Source: CAWICD01 sp052267165 (lineage in GTDB: Bacteria; Vulcanimicrobiota; Vulcanimicrobiia; Vulcanimicrobiales; Vulcanimicrobiaceae). From it: a stretch of 64,000 bases of DNA. The notes under the pieces are model-generated. The model was not told the DNA's origin. It was given only the letters and a program-made list of their open reading frames with translations, and did no database searches. Made by a program: the position numbers and the translations under genes. Below are positions 35,300 through 44,502 of this stretch, piece by piece. The number at the start of each line of letters is the position of its first letter. The first letter of the stretch is position 1. The stretch is taken from the NCBI GenBank assembly GCA_052267165.1, contig JBKQHO010000022.1:310001-374000 (forward strand), in the 5' to 3' direction.

Positions 35300-35342
35300 C
35301 CAGTCGCGGGCGAACCCGCGGCGGGTCGCCCGCTGCGGGTTC

Positions 35343-36803
35343 ATGGCGGCCTTGCTCGTGCTCCTCGGCATCGCCGACGGCGCGGATCCCGGCGTCGCGG
35401 CGCCGCCCCTGCCGCCTGTACCGGTGGTGACGTTCGCGCTCGCGGCCGAGTCGGCAGCCGCGACGCTCGAGCAACGCTTTTATACGGGCCGCGGAATGTG
35501 GCGGCACCGCGTCCCCGAGGTGGGTTGCAGCCGCGGCAACGTCGACTGGGGCGACGACTCGCTGACGTACGCGCTGGCGCTGCGCTGGAAAACGACCGCG
35601 GACCCGAGCGTCCCGCCGATCTTGCGCGCGCTCGGCTCGACCGCGCGCTCGTACCGGACGTGCGAGCTTGCCACGTGCCGCGAGTGGAGCGACGTCCCGC
35701 TGTGGGATTCGGTCGCCGACGTGCTCGAGTACCAGATCGGCGCAGAAGCCGGGGCCCTGGCCAAGGCGAAAGCGGCCTTCGCGCTCGTCGACGCTTCGAA
35801 CGCCTACGCGCTCGGTGCCTGTCCGCGCGTCGACTACCAGCAGCCCGGCGGCGGAACGACCGAGCTCAAGACGCTCGAGACCGACGCGAACTACGTCCGC
35901 GCGGCACTAGCGCTTTTCGCCGCGACCCGCCGGCCGACATACCTGATCAAAGCCGTCCGCAAGTACGCGGCCGTGCGCGCTTACTTTCTCGACCCCCACG
36001 TTCCGCTCTACACCGTCTACCTGTTCGACGACGGCAACGCGTGCGCGCAGCTGCCGCATCGCTTCTTCGCTTCGGTCAACGGCAGCATGATCCTGAGCGG
36101 CCTCGCGCTGGCGCGCGCCACGGGCGATGCGGCCTATCGCACACAGGCGCTCGCGACGGCCCGCATGGTCGCCGCCAAGCTCTCGGATCCCAGCGGCGTC
36201 TATGCCGACCTGCAAGCCGAGAACGACGTGTCGGAACCGCTCGTCGAAGCGATGTACGACGTGGCCGCCGTGCAGCACCAAGCGTTCGCGCGAAGGTGGC
36301 TCACCACCGCGGCCCGTGCCCGCTCGGCCTTCACCGGCGCCGTGCCCGGGCGCTTCTTCGACGGGCCTGACCCGCGCGCCCCGGTCACCGAATGGCAAGC
36401 TAACGGTGCGCTCGCGCTTGCGTTCGCGGCGGCCGCGCTCGAGCCCGGCGCGACGCTCCTTCCGAGCGCATGGGCGAAGGCGAGCTATGTCGAGCACGAC
36501 CTCTCGAGACTCCCCGCGACCCTGGCGTTTCGAGGCAGCGCGATCGCGCTGCTCGGCACGCTGGGGGAACGCTGCTGCGAATCCGGTCATGCGCGCGTCT
36601 TCGTCGACGCTACCGAGACGTTCGACCGCACCGGAATCTGGCAGAACAAGTCGAGCTCGGGCAAGAGCTTTCCCCACACGGTACTGTTCGTTTGGCGCTG
36701 GCCGTCGTCGGGCCGACACACTCTGCGCTTCGAGCCGGGGCGACCGAACCCGAAAGAGGGGGCCTCGTTTCTGCATCTCACGGGATACGAGTTCGTGCCT
36801 TGA
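35343..36803 (+). CDS. Predicted secreted six-hairpin glycosidase-like protein
   Basis: 486 aa from ATG 35343, with a short signal-like start (MAALLVLLGIADGADPG). The body is helical with repeated segments (DDSLTYALALRWKTTADPSV, LETDANYVRAALALFAATRR, SMILSGLALARATGDAAYRT), the pattern of alpha/alpha barrel enzymes such as GH76/GH88 types. A C-terminal beta domain follows (VFVDATETFDRTGIW, HTLRFEPGRP). The substrate is unknown; paired acidic residues exist, but I cannot name the catalytic ones. 43 bp after acoX, possibly a separate unit. Confidence 0.5.
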   Translation: MAALLVLLGIADGADPGVAAPPLPPVPVVTFALAAESAAATLEQRFYTGRGMWRHRVPEVGCSRGNVDWGDDSLTYALALRWKTTADPSVPPILRALGSTARSYRTCELATCREWSDVPLWDSVADVLEYQIGAEAGALAKAKAAFALVDASNAYALGACPRVDYQQPGGGTTELKTLETDANYVRAALALFAATRRPTYLIKAVRKYAAVRAYFLDPHVPLYTVYLFDDGNACAQLPHRFFASVNGSMILSGLALARATGDAAYRTQALATARMVAAKLSDPSGVYADLQAENDVSEPLVEAMYDVAAVQHQAFARRWLTTAARARSAFTGAVPGRFFDGPDPRAPVTEWQANGALALAFAAAALEPGATLLPSAWAKASYVEHDLSRLPATLAFRGSAIALLGTLGERCCESGHARVFVDATETFDRTGIWQNKSSSGKSFPHTVLFVWRWPSSGRHTLRFEPGRPNPKEGASFLHLTGYEFVP

Positions 36804-36852
36804 GACTCGGCGTTCGCAGCTTCCTTATCGCTTTCGGTTCGAGCCTGAAGCG

Positions 36853-38895
36853 TCAATCGGTGCCGGGATAGGAAAGACCATCGTAACGGCAGGTCGCGCT
36901 CGACCAGGTCGCCTTCTCGTCCGGGCTGAAGCGCGTCGCGCCGATCTGCTGCAGCGCGCTTTGCCAGCGGCGCTGTTCCGGCGTCCCTTTGGCGTGCGCG
37001 CTCAAGAAGGCTGCGTAGTCCCCGACGGTGAGCGCATCGTGCGGCAGCAGGTTCGCGGCGATGCCGAAATCGAGCCCGGCTTGCGCGAACTGTCCGCGCG
37101 CCTTGAAGATTTGGGCACGATGGTGGTGCGCGTACGCCGCATTGGGGTTGACCGCAATCGAGCGATCGTAAAAGCCGAGCGCCGCGTCGTCGTCGCCGAG
37201 CTCGTGGGCGGCGCTGCCTTTGTCCAAGAACTCCTCGTCGGTGAATCCAGGCGCGTCGCTCGCGCGGTAGAAGTACGTGCGAGCCTGCCGGCGCAGCTCG
37301 TCGCTTTGCGCCGCCTCGGCGGCCGACGCCGGCTTTCCGGCGGCGCTCTCCCGGGCGAGTTCTATAGCGAGTCCGTCGGCTTGGTTCCGCAGCATCAATC
37401 CGAGGCGGTAGTTCGCCTTGACATGGTACGGATCGAGCGCGAGCGCGTTGCGAAAGACGGAAGTCGCGATTTCCGGCGCCGGACCCTCCTGCCAGACGCC
37501 GTAGGCGACGAACGCGTCGATCAACGCGCCCTTGTCGAAATCGGAGCGGGCCAGCGCGTCTCTCATCAACTTGATGCCGCAACCCGAACCGTCGCTGCGC
37601 TGCACGAGCGCGCGGCTGAGCGCGATCACGTCGTAAGCGTTGCCGGCCCGCAGGTGCTGCGCGCGGTCCAGATCGATCGCGGCGCGCTCGGCGGCGCCGT
37701 AGTCGCGCTCGTAGAGCGCACGCGTCGCGACGGGAGCGACCGCATCAGGCTCGCTTTGCACCGCCTGATCGAATTCGCGCAACGCAGCGGCTTCCCGTCC
37801 CATACGCGCATACAGTTCGCCCAGATCGAGTAACGGGGCAGCGGCACCGGGCAGCTCGTCGGCCGCTCGAAGGTACTCGCGCTCGGCCGCGGCGTAGTTC
37901 CCGGCACGCTGGTCGAGATTGCCGAGATAGAACGCGAGCACGCCCGGACACGAGGAGGACTGCGTGCTCGCCGACTCACACGAGCGGTCAGCGCTCACCG
38001 CCTTGGCTGCGCGCAGCGCGGCGAGTCCGCCGGCGTAGTCTTGCGCTCCGAACAGCTTCGCGCCCACGATCGCGAGCGCCAGACGCCGCGCGTCGTCGAG
38101 GAAGACCGGCGGCGGCCCGGCTTCGGGCAAGCCGCCGCTGCAGAGCTGTTCGATCTTGACGACGCTGCCGGGCGACTCCCACTCTTGCAGCGGAGCGCTC
38201 TTCTCCGAAGCGAGCGGAACGGTCGGGACCGATTCGAAGCGCGGCGTTATCGCGATCTCGTCGGGTTTCGCGTCCCCGCCCGCGGCCGCACTTTTGTGCA
38301 ACGTGTACTCACCGTAGACGATGATGTCGGAGGCTTCGAACGAGCCGTGACCTTGCGCCCAGATCTTCGCCCAGCGGCCGTCCGGCGCGATCTCGTAGGG
38401 CAGCTCGAACACGGTGAAGTGATGGTATTGCTCGGCGACGGGCGAGAGCGAATGCACGAGCATGGCGCTCGGCCGGCAGGAGTCATACGGCGGCGGCAGC
38501 GGCGGCCCGGCGAAGCGCGCCACGGCCAGCGTGTTGCCGTCCTCCTTGAGCCGGGGCAACGCCGAGTACGCGTACAACCAGACCGCGGCGAGCACCGGCG
38601 TCAGCAGCAGCACGCCGAGCGCGGTCCGCCGGATCAGCGCGGAACTCGCGTCGTCCTTCACACCGCGGTGCCCGAACGTGACGTAGAGCGTGACGCACAC
38701 CGCTGCGAGCAGCAGCGTTACGATCGAGATCACCCACTTCTGCTCGATCACGACCCAGGCTTGCGCGAACGCCGTCAGCAGTGAGACGGCGGCGACGTAC
38801 AGGCCGTTGGCGCTTCTGAACTGCGCCGTCGCGTCGTCGAGCCAGGCTCGCCGCGAGTCCTTAGGGGGTGGAGCGCCTTCTTCTTTCGGTTCCAT
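36853..38895 (-). CDS. Membrane-anchored TPR protein
   Basis: 680 aa. Three membrane segments in residues 30-115 (LYVAAVSLLTAFAQAWVVI; WVISIVTLLLAAVCVTLYV; ALGVLLLTPVLAAVWLYAY), a beta-rich middle (about 130-255), then at least eight TPR units to the C-terminus (GNYAAAEREYLRAADELPG; NPNAAYAHHHRAQIFKARGQ). Probably an assembly or scaffold protein facing the periplasm or cytoplasm. Convergent with the glycosidase-like gene. No partner genes suggest the target. Confidence 0.7.
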   Translation of the reverse strand: MEPKEEGAPPPKDSRRAWLDDATAQFRSANGLYVAAVSLLTAFAQAWVVIEQKWVISIVTLLLAAVCVTLYVTFGHRGVKDDASSALIRRTALGVLLLTPVLAAVWLYAYSALPRLKEDGNTLAVARFAGPPLPPPYDSCRPSAMLVHSLSPVAEQYHHFTVFELPYEIAPDGRWAKIWAQGHGSFEASDIIVYGEYTLHKSAAAGGDAKPDEIAITPRFESVPTVPLASEKSAPLQEWESPGSVVKIEQLCSGGLPEAGPPPVFLDDARRLALAIVGAKLFGAQDYAGGLAALRAAKAVSADRSCESASTQSSSCPGVLAFYLGNLDQRAGNYAAAEREYLRAADELPGAAAPLLDLGELYARMGREAAALREFDQAVQSEPDAVAPVATRALYERDYGAAERAAIDLDRAQHLRAGNAYDVIALSRALVQRSDGSGCGIKLMRDALARSDFDKGALIDAFVAYGVWQEGPAPEIATSVFRNALALDPYHVKANYRLGLMLRNQADGLAIELARESAAGKPASAAEAAQSDELRRQARTYFYRASDAPGFTDEEFLDKGSAAHELGDDDAALGFYDRSIAVNPNAAYAHHHRAQIFKARGQFAQAGLDFGIAANLLPHDALTVGDYAAFLSAHAKGTPEQRRWQSALQQIGATRFSPDEKATWSSATCRYDGLSYPGTD

Positions 38896-39374
38896 GCGCT
38901 GCTCGCTTACGGGAAATGCAAGAAACCGGCCGGTCCGGGGAACCGACGGCGTCCGAATTCCATTCTAGGACGCGTTTGAAAAGCATTTGCACTCTCGCAG
39001 CCGGGGCGGGCCGGGGCGGGGCGGGCCGGCTCGTCACGCTCGCGCGCCGTACGAAGTGCGTGATCACGCCCTCTCACTATCGTTCGTCACTCGTAGATGC
39101 GGCGACGTCCACCCGGTTCGCCGCTCGATCGACGATGTCGCGCTCGGCTGTCGATACCTAACACGATACGCGGTGCCGAGCTTGCTTCGCACAGCCGAGC
39201 CGGCTGCGCGTGGAACACCGCGTTGCTGTGCTTTGCGCACGGTGCAGCGTGCTCCGTGTCACCCGCGGTGTGTATAGCTTCGGTAAAGAGGTGACTTGGA
39301 ATTCACGATCTGCGTAGCCTGCATAACCGATCGTAGTTCGGGAATAGAACGCATGAGGAGATCGGTAACGCAGC
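38896..39374. other. 479-bp gene-free stretch with G-rich tract
   Basis: No reading frame here looks coding. The notable element is a run of five G tracts (GGGG, GGG, GGGG, GGGG, GGG) separated by one or two C residues at 39003-39025 on the plus strand, able to form a G-quadruplex. It lies between the divergent starts of the TPR gene and a lipoprotein gene, so promoters for both must be in this stretch; none is clear. Confidence 0.5.
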
Positions 39375-40355
39375 ATGAGGCGCTTCATCTTTTTGGCAAC
39401 GTTGGCACTCACGGTTCCGCTCGACGCGTGCAGCGGCGGCGGAGGTGCTGCGCCTTCGACGCCGGCGGGACCGGCAGCGGTCGTGACCAGCGCCTGCAGC
39501 GCGCCCGGAGGCGCGGTCTGCACTACCGTCCACTTCCACGTCCCGGCGCCGCAATCGTCGGCCGTTCCCAACGAACGCTGGCCGGCCTACGTCTCGCCCT
39601 CGCTCGCGACGGTCGCGATGAACGTCTCGACCGTCGCCGGCAGCGGAACGAAGAGCCTGACCTTCTGGCATTCGTACGACCTGACGGTGAACACTGCGCA
39701 CTGCGCCTCTGACGGAAGCGGGGGACAGGTTTGTTCGTGGCAGATGCCGATGCCGCTGAGCGCGAGCGGCTTGGATGACATCAAGCTCGACGAGCTCGAC
39801 CCGAACGGCCGCGTCCTGGCCACCAACCGTCTCGACGGGAACAACCCCGAGATCGCCGAGTTCGCGGAGATGACGACCCAGCGCGTCGTCTCGGCCTCCG
39901 GCAGCGTCATCAGCGTCGGAGACGCCGACCCCAACGACAGCGCGATGTTTCCGGTCGTCGATCATGTCGCGCTCGCGACCGATTGCCCGACCTCCGGCTG
40001 CGCGCTTCCGCTCGAATCGGGGCGTCCGAGCCGGCTGGGTATCACGCCGACGCTCTACGACGCCGGCGGCAACGCGATCGTCGGCGGCCCGTCGAATCCC
40101 GCTTTCCTCTACACCCCCGTCAGTCTGAGCGTCAATGATCCCGCGCACATCCTGAGCTGGCCGGCGCCGGCGCCCTATCAGATCACCGAAGTGCAGAACG
40201 GCGGTTCGTGGTACGGTACCGACGATGCTTCCGGCAACGACATTCCCACCGGTTTGCCCGCCCCGAGCTACTCCGGTTCGGCCGGCACCGCGACGCTGGC
40301 CGCCTCGTGCGCTACCTGCAGCGCCCCGGCCACGCTCGCGCTCGGACCGGGTTAG
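39375..40355 (+). CDS. Hypothetical lipoprotein
   Basis: 326 aa. Signal peptide MRRFIFLATLALTVPLDAC with a lipobox-like LDAC followed by a Ser/Gly linker. The mature part is beta-rich and Asp/Ser/Thr-rich with several Cys pairs (ACSAPGGAVC; DCPTSGC; SCATC). KSLTFWHSYDLTVN and SVISVGDADPNDSAMFPVVD are distinctive, but no family is recognised. Probably outer-membrane or surface exposed. Confidence 0.55.
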   Translation: MRRFIFLATLALTVPLDACSGGGGAAPSTPAGPAAVVTSACSAPGGAVCTTVHFHVPAPQSSAVPNERWPAYVSPSLATVAMNVSTVAGSGTKSLTFWHSYDLTVNTAHCASDGSGGQVCSWQMPMPLSASGLDDIKLDELDPNGRVLATNRLDGNNPEIAEFAEMTTQRVVSASGSVISVGDADPNDSAMFPVVDHVALATDCPTSGCALPLESGRPSRLGITPTLYDAGGNAIVGGPSNPAFLYTPVSLSVNDPAHILSWPAPAPYQITEVQNGGSWYGTDDASGNDIPTGLPAPSYSGSAGTATLAASCATCSAPATLALGPG

Positions 40356-40361
40356 TTCGGT

Positions 40362-41756
40362 TCAGGGGCTGCTCGCGACGCTCACCCGTCCGGCCTTCAC
40401 CGCCGCAAGCAAGGCCGCGTAGTCGCGCTCGTTCTGGTCCGCGTAGTCGTGCGCGAAGCTGACGACGGCACGGTCGAAGGCGTCGCCGGGGCCCAGATAA
40501 CCCGCGATCATCGCCGCCCAGCCGCCGGCCCTCGCGTGCGAGCGGGCCAAGGCCCAACCGCAGATGAGCGCATAATCCGCGAGGTCGTCGGCCGTCATGC
40601 GGTCGATGTTCGCCGACGTCTTGAGATCGCGCAACTGCCGAAAATAGAAGTCGTGGCCGTCGTCGTCGCGCGACCAGCCCAAGAACAGATCGCTCGCGGC
40701 CTGCATCAGCCGCTGCCCGACGACGACGCGCTCACCTTGACCGGCAAAGCCGCAGTCGCCGACGAACGGCTCGTGCACGGAGCGCCGCGCCTCCTTCACT
40801 TGCAGCACGAGCGGATCGTCTTCGTCGGCCAGGAACAGCGCGATCAAGCAGCGAGTGCCGACGCTGCCCACCCCGACGACCTTGCACGCGGCGTCGACCA
40901 GGCGGAAGCGGTCGAGGAGCGCGCGCCGCTCCTCGGGCAACGACTCGCGATAGCGCGCGAACGTGCCGCGGACCATCTCCATGAACGCGCCGGCGTCGGG
41001 CGGATGGAAGAGCTGCGGCCGCTGATCGACGATCCGGCGGCGGCCGTTCTCGGCGTCGGTGATGCGCGGAAAGAGGTGCGCGCTGGTCGCCGTGCGCGCT
41101 TTCGAGGGCGCGTCGCCGAGCCGCCGGCGCTCCTGCGCGGAGTGAACGACGCGCGCGAGCGCCGCCTCGTCGAGACGCGCGTACCAAACGTCGAGCACGT
41201 GTCGGCCGGCGTACTCGAAGGTGCGCTCGCGGTACGAGCGCAGGGCGGCGAGCGCCGCCGCTTCGCACTCTCCGGGCCGCAACTCCAAATAGCGCCCGGC
41301 GATGACGAAACTCGTCGCCAAGCGCTTGACGTCGAATTCCCACGGTCCGCAGATCGTCTCGTCAAAATCGTTGACGTCGAAGACGTAGTTCCGTTCCGGC
41401 GTGCCGAACGCGCCGAAGTTGAGCAGATGACAGTCGCCGCAGATCTGCGTGCGTATCCCTGAGACCGGTGTCTGCGCCAAATCGCGTGCCATGATCGCCG
41501 CCGCACCGCGGTAGAACGTGAACGGCGAGGGCAGCATTCGGGCGTAACGCACCGGGAGCAAGGACGAAAGCCGCGTCGCGTCGTCGGCTTGCAGCACGTC
41601 GATCGGATCGAAGCGGTCGGCCGCGGGCTTCCAATGGGCGTGGGCCGAGCGGGGCGCGTGCAGGCGCGCGGCTTTGCCCGCCGCCAAACGGTCGACGAGC
41701 TCGCGACTATCCGGCGGCTCGAGCCAGTGGACCGGCGCACCGGCTTCGACAACCAT
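40362..41756 (-). CDS. DUF2252 family protein
   Basis: 464 aa, full length for the family. Conserved blocks: PSPFTFYRGAAAIMARDLA, GDCHLLNFGAFGTPERNYVF, DVNDFDETICGPWEFDVKRL, SVGTRCLIALFLADEDDPLVLQ. The GDCHLLNFG and DVNDFDE segments are related to the catalytic loops of kinase-like phosphotransferases, so a phosphotransfer role is plausible though unproven. Convergent with the lipoprotein (6 bp gap). Confidence 0.85.
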   Translation of the reverse strand: MVVEAGAPVHWLEPPDSRELVDRLAAGKAARLHAPRSAHAHWKPAADRFDPIDVLQADDATRLSSLLPVRYARMLPSPFTFYRGAAAIMARDLAQTPVSGIRTQICGDCHLLNFGAFGTPERNYVFDVNDFDETICGPWEFDVKRLATSFVIAGRYLELRPGECEAAALAALRSYRERTFEYAGRHVLDVWYARLDEAALARVVHSAQERRRLGDAPSKARTATSAHLFPRITDAENGRRRIVDQRPQLFHPPDAGAFMEMVRGTFARYRESLPEERRALLDRFRLVDAACKVVGVGSVGTRCLIALFLADEDDPLVLQVKEARRSVHEPFVGDCGFAGQGERVVVGQRLMQAASDLFLGWSRDDDGHDFYFRQLRDLKTSANIDRMTADDLADYALICGWALARSHARAGGWAAMIAGYLGPGDAFDRAVVSFAHDYADQNERDYAALLAAVKAGRVSVASSP

Positions 41757-41819
41757 GGCACCTCCTTCCGCGCGACGGACAATGCGCCTCTCGACGAAGC
41801 GCTTCTAAAAGCGGCCCTG

Positions 41820-43055
41820 TTAACGCGTGACCCCGGCGGCGTGGAGCGCCGCGATCTCGTCTTGCGCGTACCCCGCCTCGCGCAAGACCTCGTCGGTGTG
41901 TTCGCCCAAGCGCGGAGCCGGCGTCGTCGCGGCCGGCTCGCAGCGCTCGAAGCGGACCGGCTGGCGCATCGTGCGGATAACGCCCTCGCTCGGGTGCCGC
42001 TCCTCCACGAAGAAGCCGACGGCGCGCAGGTGCGGGTCGTCGAGCAACGAGTCGAGATCGTGAAGCGGCAGGACCGGAATGTCGGCGGCTTCCAACGTCG
42101 CGAGCCAGTGCGCGGTGCTACGCGAGGCGAGGATCTCGGCGACGGCGCCATACGCCTGGTCGTAGTTGAGACGGCGTTGCACCGGGTCGCAAAGCGTTGG
42201 CTCGGCGGTGTAGCGCGCCTCTTCGCCCGCGACCTCGAAGAAGCGGCGCCAATGCTTTTCGGCGTACAAGAGCACGCTGAGATAGCCGTCGCTGGTGCGG
42301 TACGGGCGCCGGTTCGGCGTGAGCAAGCGCGCGTAGCCGAATTCGCCGTTGGGCGGTTCGAAGGTGCGTCCGCCGAAATGATCGCCGAGCACGAACTCGG
42401 CCATCGTCTCGAACATCGGGACTTCGATCGCTTGGCCCTTGCCCGTGCGAGCGCGATGGATCAACCCGACCAGCACCGCATTGACGGTGCTGATTCCGCC
42501 GATCCGGTCGGCGACCAGCGCAGGCACGTAGCGCGGCTGAGCGTCCTCGCCGCCGGCCGTCCGGAACAGGGAGGCCAGGCCGCAAGCGCCTTGGATGAGA
42601 TCGTCGTAAGCAGGTTTGGCGGCGTATGGGCCGTCTTGCCCGAAGCCGACGAGGCTGACGTACAGGAGCTTCGGATTGACCGCGGCCAGCTCGCCGTATG
42701 AAAGCTTCAGCCGCTGCATGGCCGGACCGCGAATATTGTGGATGAAGACGTCGGCCCGAGCGCAGAGCCGCAGCAAGACCGCGCGCGCTTCGGGCCGTTT
42801 GAGATCGAGCACGACGCTGCGTTTGCTGCGGCCGGAATGAATGAACACCGGCCCCATGCCCTCGTGTCGGGCGGGCCCCACGCTGCGGATGATGTCTCCT
42901 TCAGGCGGCTCGACCTTGACGACGTCGGCACCGTAATCGGCCAGGATGTGGGTCGCCCACGGACCCATCACGACCGAGGTCAGGTCGACGACGCGCAGCC
43001 CTTCCAGCGGGCCGCCACGGTCGGCGGGAGCGTCTTCGTCGTCGAGACCGTCCAT
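41820..43055 (-). CDS. Family III CoA-transferase (CaiB/BaiF type)
   Basis: 411 aa from ATG 43055. Motifs: LEGLRVVDLTSVVMGPWATHILADYGADVVKVEPP, SVVLDLKRPEARA, AYDDLIQGACGL (containing the likely catalytic Asp), and GFFVEERHPSEG near the C-terminus. It moves CoA between organic acids. The acid is not evident. Divergent from a class III aminotransferase; the two may act in one amine or carboxylate pathway, but this is only context. Confidence 0.88.
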   Translation of the reverse strand: MDGLDDEDAPADRGGPLEGLRVVDLTSVVMGPWATHILADYGADVVKVEPPEGDIIRSVGPARHEGMGPVFIHSGRSKRSVVLDLKRPEARAVLLRLCARADVFIHNIRGPAMQRLKLSYGELAAVNPKLLYVSLVGFGQDGPYAAKPAYDDLIQGACGLASLFRTAGGEDAQPRYVPALVADRIGGISTVNAVLVGLIHRARTGKGQAIEVPMFETMAEFVLGDHFGGRTFEPPNGEFGYARLLTPNRRPYRTSDGYLSVLLYAEKHWRRFFEVAGEEARYTAEPTLCDPVQRRLNYDQAYGAVAEILASRSTAHWLATLEAADIPVLPLHDLDSLLDDPHLRAVGFFVEERHPSEGVIRTMRQPVRFERCEPAATTPAPRLGEHTDEVLREAGYAQDEIAALHAAGVTR

Positions 43056-43139
43056 GTTCGGCTCTGCTCGCTGGAAACGCCGGGTTCCTCGCCCGCCCAA
43101 GAAGGGGATGAGCGGGCGCGTACCTCAATTTCGGACTGC

Positions 43140-44483
43140 GTGAAGACGCTGTTGACCGCCGACCTCGCCGCCAAGCACCGCCGCTACGTTTTGACCCCCT
43201 GGCTGCCGCAAGGCAAGCTGGAGCTTCCGGTGATCGTTCGCGGCGAGCACGTCTACCTTTACGACGACCGTGGACAGCGTTATCTCGATTCGTGTTCCGG
43301 CTTGATCGCGGTCAATCTCGGACACGGCAATCCGGCCGTAATCGAGGCGATGCACGCGCAAGCAAAGCGTCTCTGCTTCAGCCCGCCGAACTGGTTCAAC
43401 GACGTGCGGGCCGAGTGCGCCGAAGCGCTCGCCGGAATCGCTCCGTGGCCTGAAGGCGCACGCGTCTTCTTCACCACGGGAGGCGCGCAGGCGAACGAGG
43501 ATGCGATCAAGCTCGCGCGCTCGGTGACCGGCCGCCACAAGGTGCTGACGGCGTACCGTTCCTTCCACGGCTCGTCGCCCGGCGCGGGCACGCTGACCGG
43601 CGAGAACCGCCGCTGGCCGAATGAACCCGGCATGCCGGGCGTCGTGCACTTCTGGTCGCCGTTTCCGTATCGCAGCCCGTTCTTCACGACCGATCCCGCC
43701 GAAGAGACGGCGCGCGCGCTGCTGCACTTGGCCGACGTCTTCAATTACGAGAACCCACGCACGATCGCGGCGCTCGTGCTCGAACCGATCGTCGGCTCGA
43801 ACGGCGTCATCGTCTATCCCGAAGGCTACCTCGCGGGCGTGCGCAAGCTGTGCGACGAGCACGGCGTCGTGCTGATCTTCGATGAGGTGATGACGGGCTT
43901 CGGCCGGACGGGCGCGGCGTTCGCCGGCGAACGGTTCGGCGTCGTGCCCGACGCGATCGTGTTCGCCAAAGGCGTCACCTCGGCGTACGTTCCGCTCGGC
44001 GGGGTCATCTTGCGCGAGTCGCTGGCGTGCACGTTCGACGATATCTCGCTGCCCGTCGGTCACACCTATTCGGGTCATCCGCTGGCGATGGCGGCCGCGC
44101 TCGCCACGCTGCAAGCGTACCGCGACGCCGATCTGTTCGCGCGCGCAAAGCAGCTCGAGGGCTGGCTGCGGCCGCGGCTCGAAGGCCTGCGCGACAAACA
44201 CGAGAGCCTTGGCGAGGTGCGCGGCGCAGGAGCGTTCTTTGCCCTCGAGTTCGTTGCCGACCGGGCGACGCGCGCGCCGCTGATCCCCTGGCAGGGCGCG
44301 GGCGTGGGCGTGATGGCGACGCTCTACGCTTCGCTCACGCGACACGGCATCTATTCGTTCGGGCGCTACAACGTCACGCTCGTCGCGCCGCCGCTCGTCA
44401 TCGAAGAGCAGGAAGTCGAAACGCTCGTCGCCGGCCTCGATGCGGCGATCGGCGAGCTCGAAGCATCCCGTTCAAAGACCTAA
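43140..44483 (+). CDS. Class III PLP-dependent aminotransferase
   Basis: 447 aa from GTG 43140; there is no clear ribosome-binding site, so the start is uncertain. PLP motifs: TGGAQANEDAIKLA, HGSSPGAGTLTGENRRWP, LIFDEVMTGFGRTG and the Schiff-base Lys in VFAKGVTSAYVPLGG. Resembles omega-amino acid/pyruvate or 4-aminobutyrate transaminases. The substrate is unresolved. Confidence 0.88.
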   Translation: MKTLLTADLAAKHRRYVLTPWLPQGKLELPVIVRGEHVYLYDDRGQRYLDSCSGLIAVNLGHGNPAVIEAMHAQAKRLCFSPPNWFNDVRAECAEALAGIAPWPEGARVFFTTGGAQANEDAIKLARSVTGRHKVLTAYRSFHGSSPGAGTLTGENRRWPNEPGMPGVVHFWSPFPYRSPFFTTDPAEETARALLHLADVFNYENPRTIAALVLEPIVGSNGVIVYPEGYLAGVRKLCDEHGVVLIFDEVMTGFGRTGAAFAGERFGVVPDAIVFAKGVTSAYVPLGGVILRESLACTFDDISLPVGHTYSGHPLAMAAALATLQAYRDADLFARAKQLEGWLRPRLEGLRDKHESLGEVRGAGAFFALEFVADRATRAPLIPWQGAGVGVMATLYASLTRHGIYSFGRYNVTLVAPPLVIEEQEVETLVAGLDAAIGELEASRSKT

Positions 44484-44502
44484 TGCAAGGGGGCAGGCTC
44501 GA

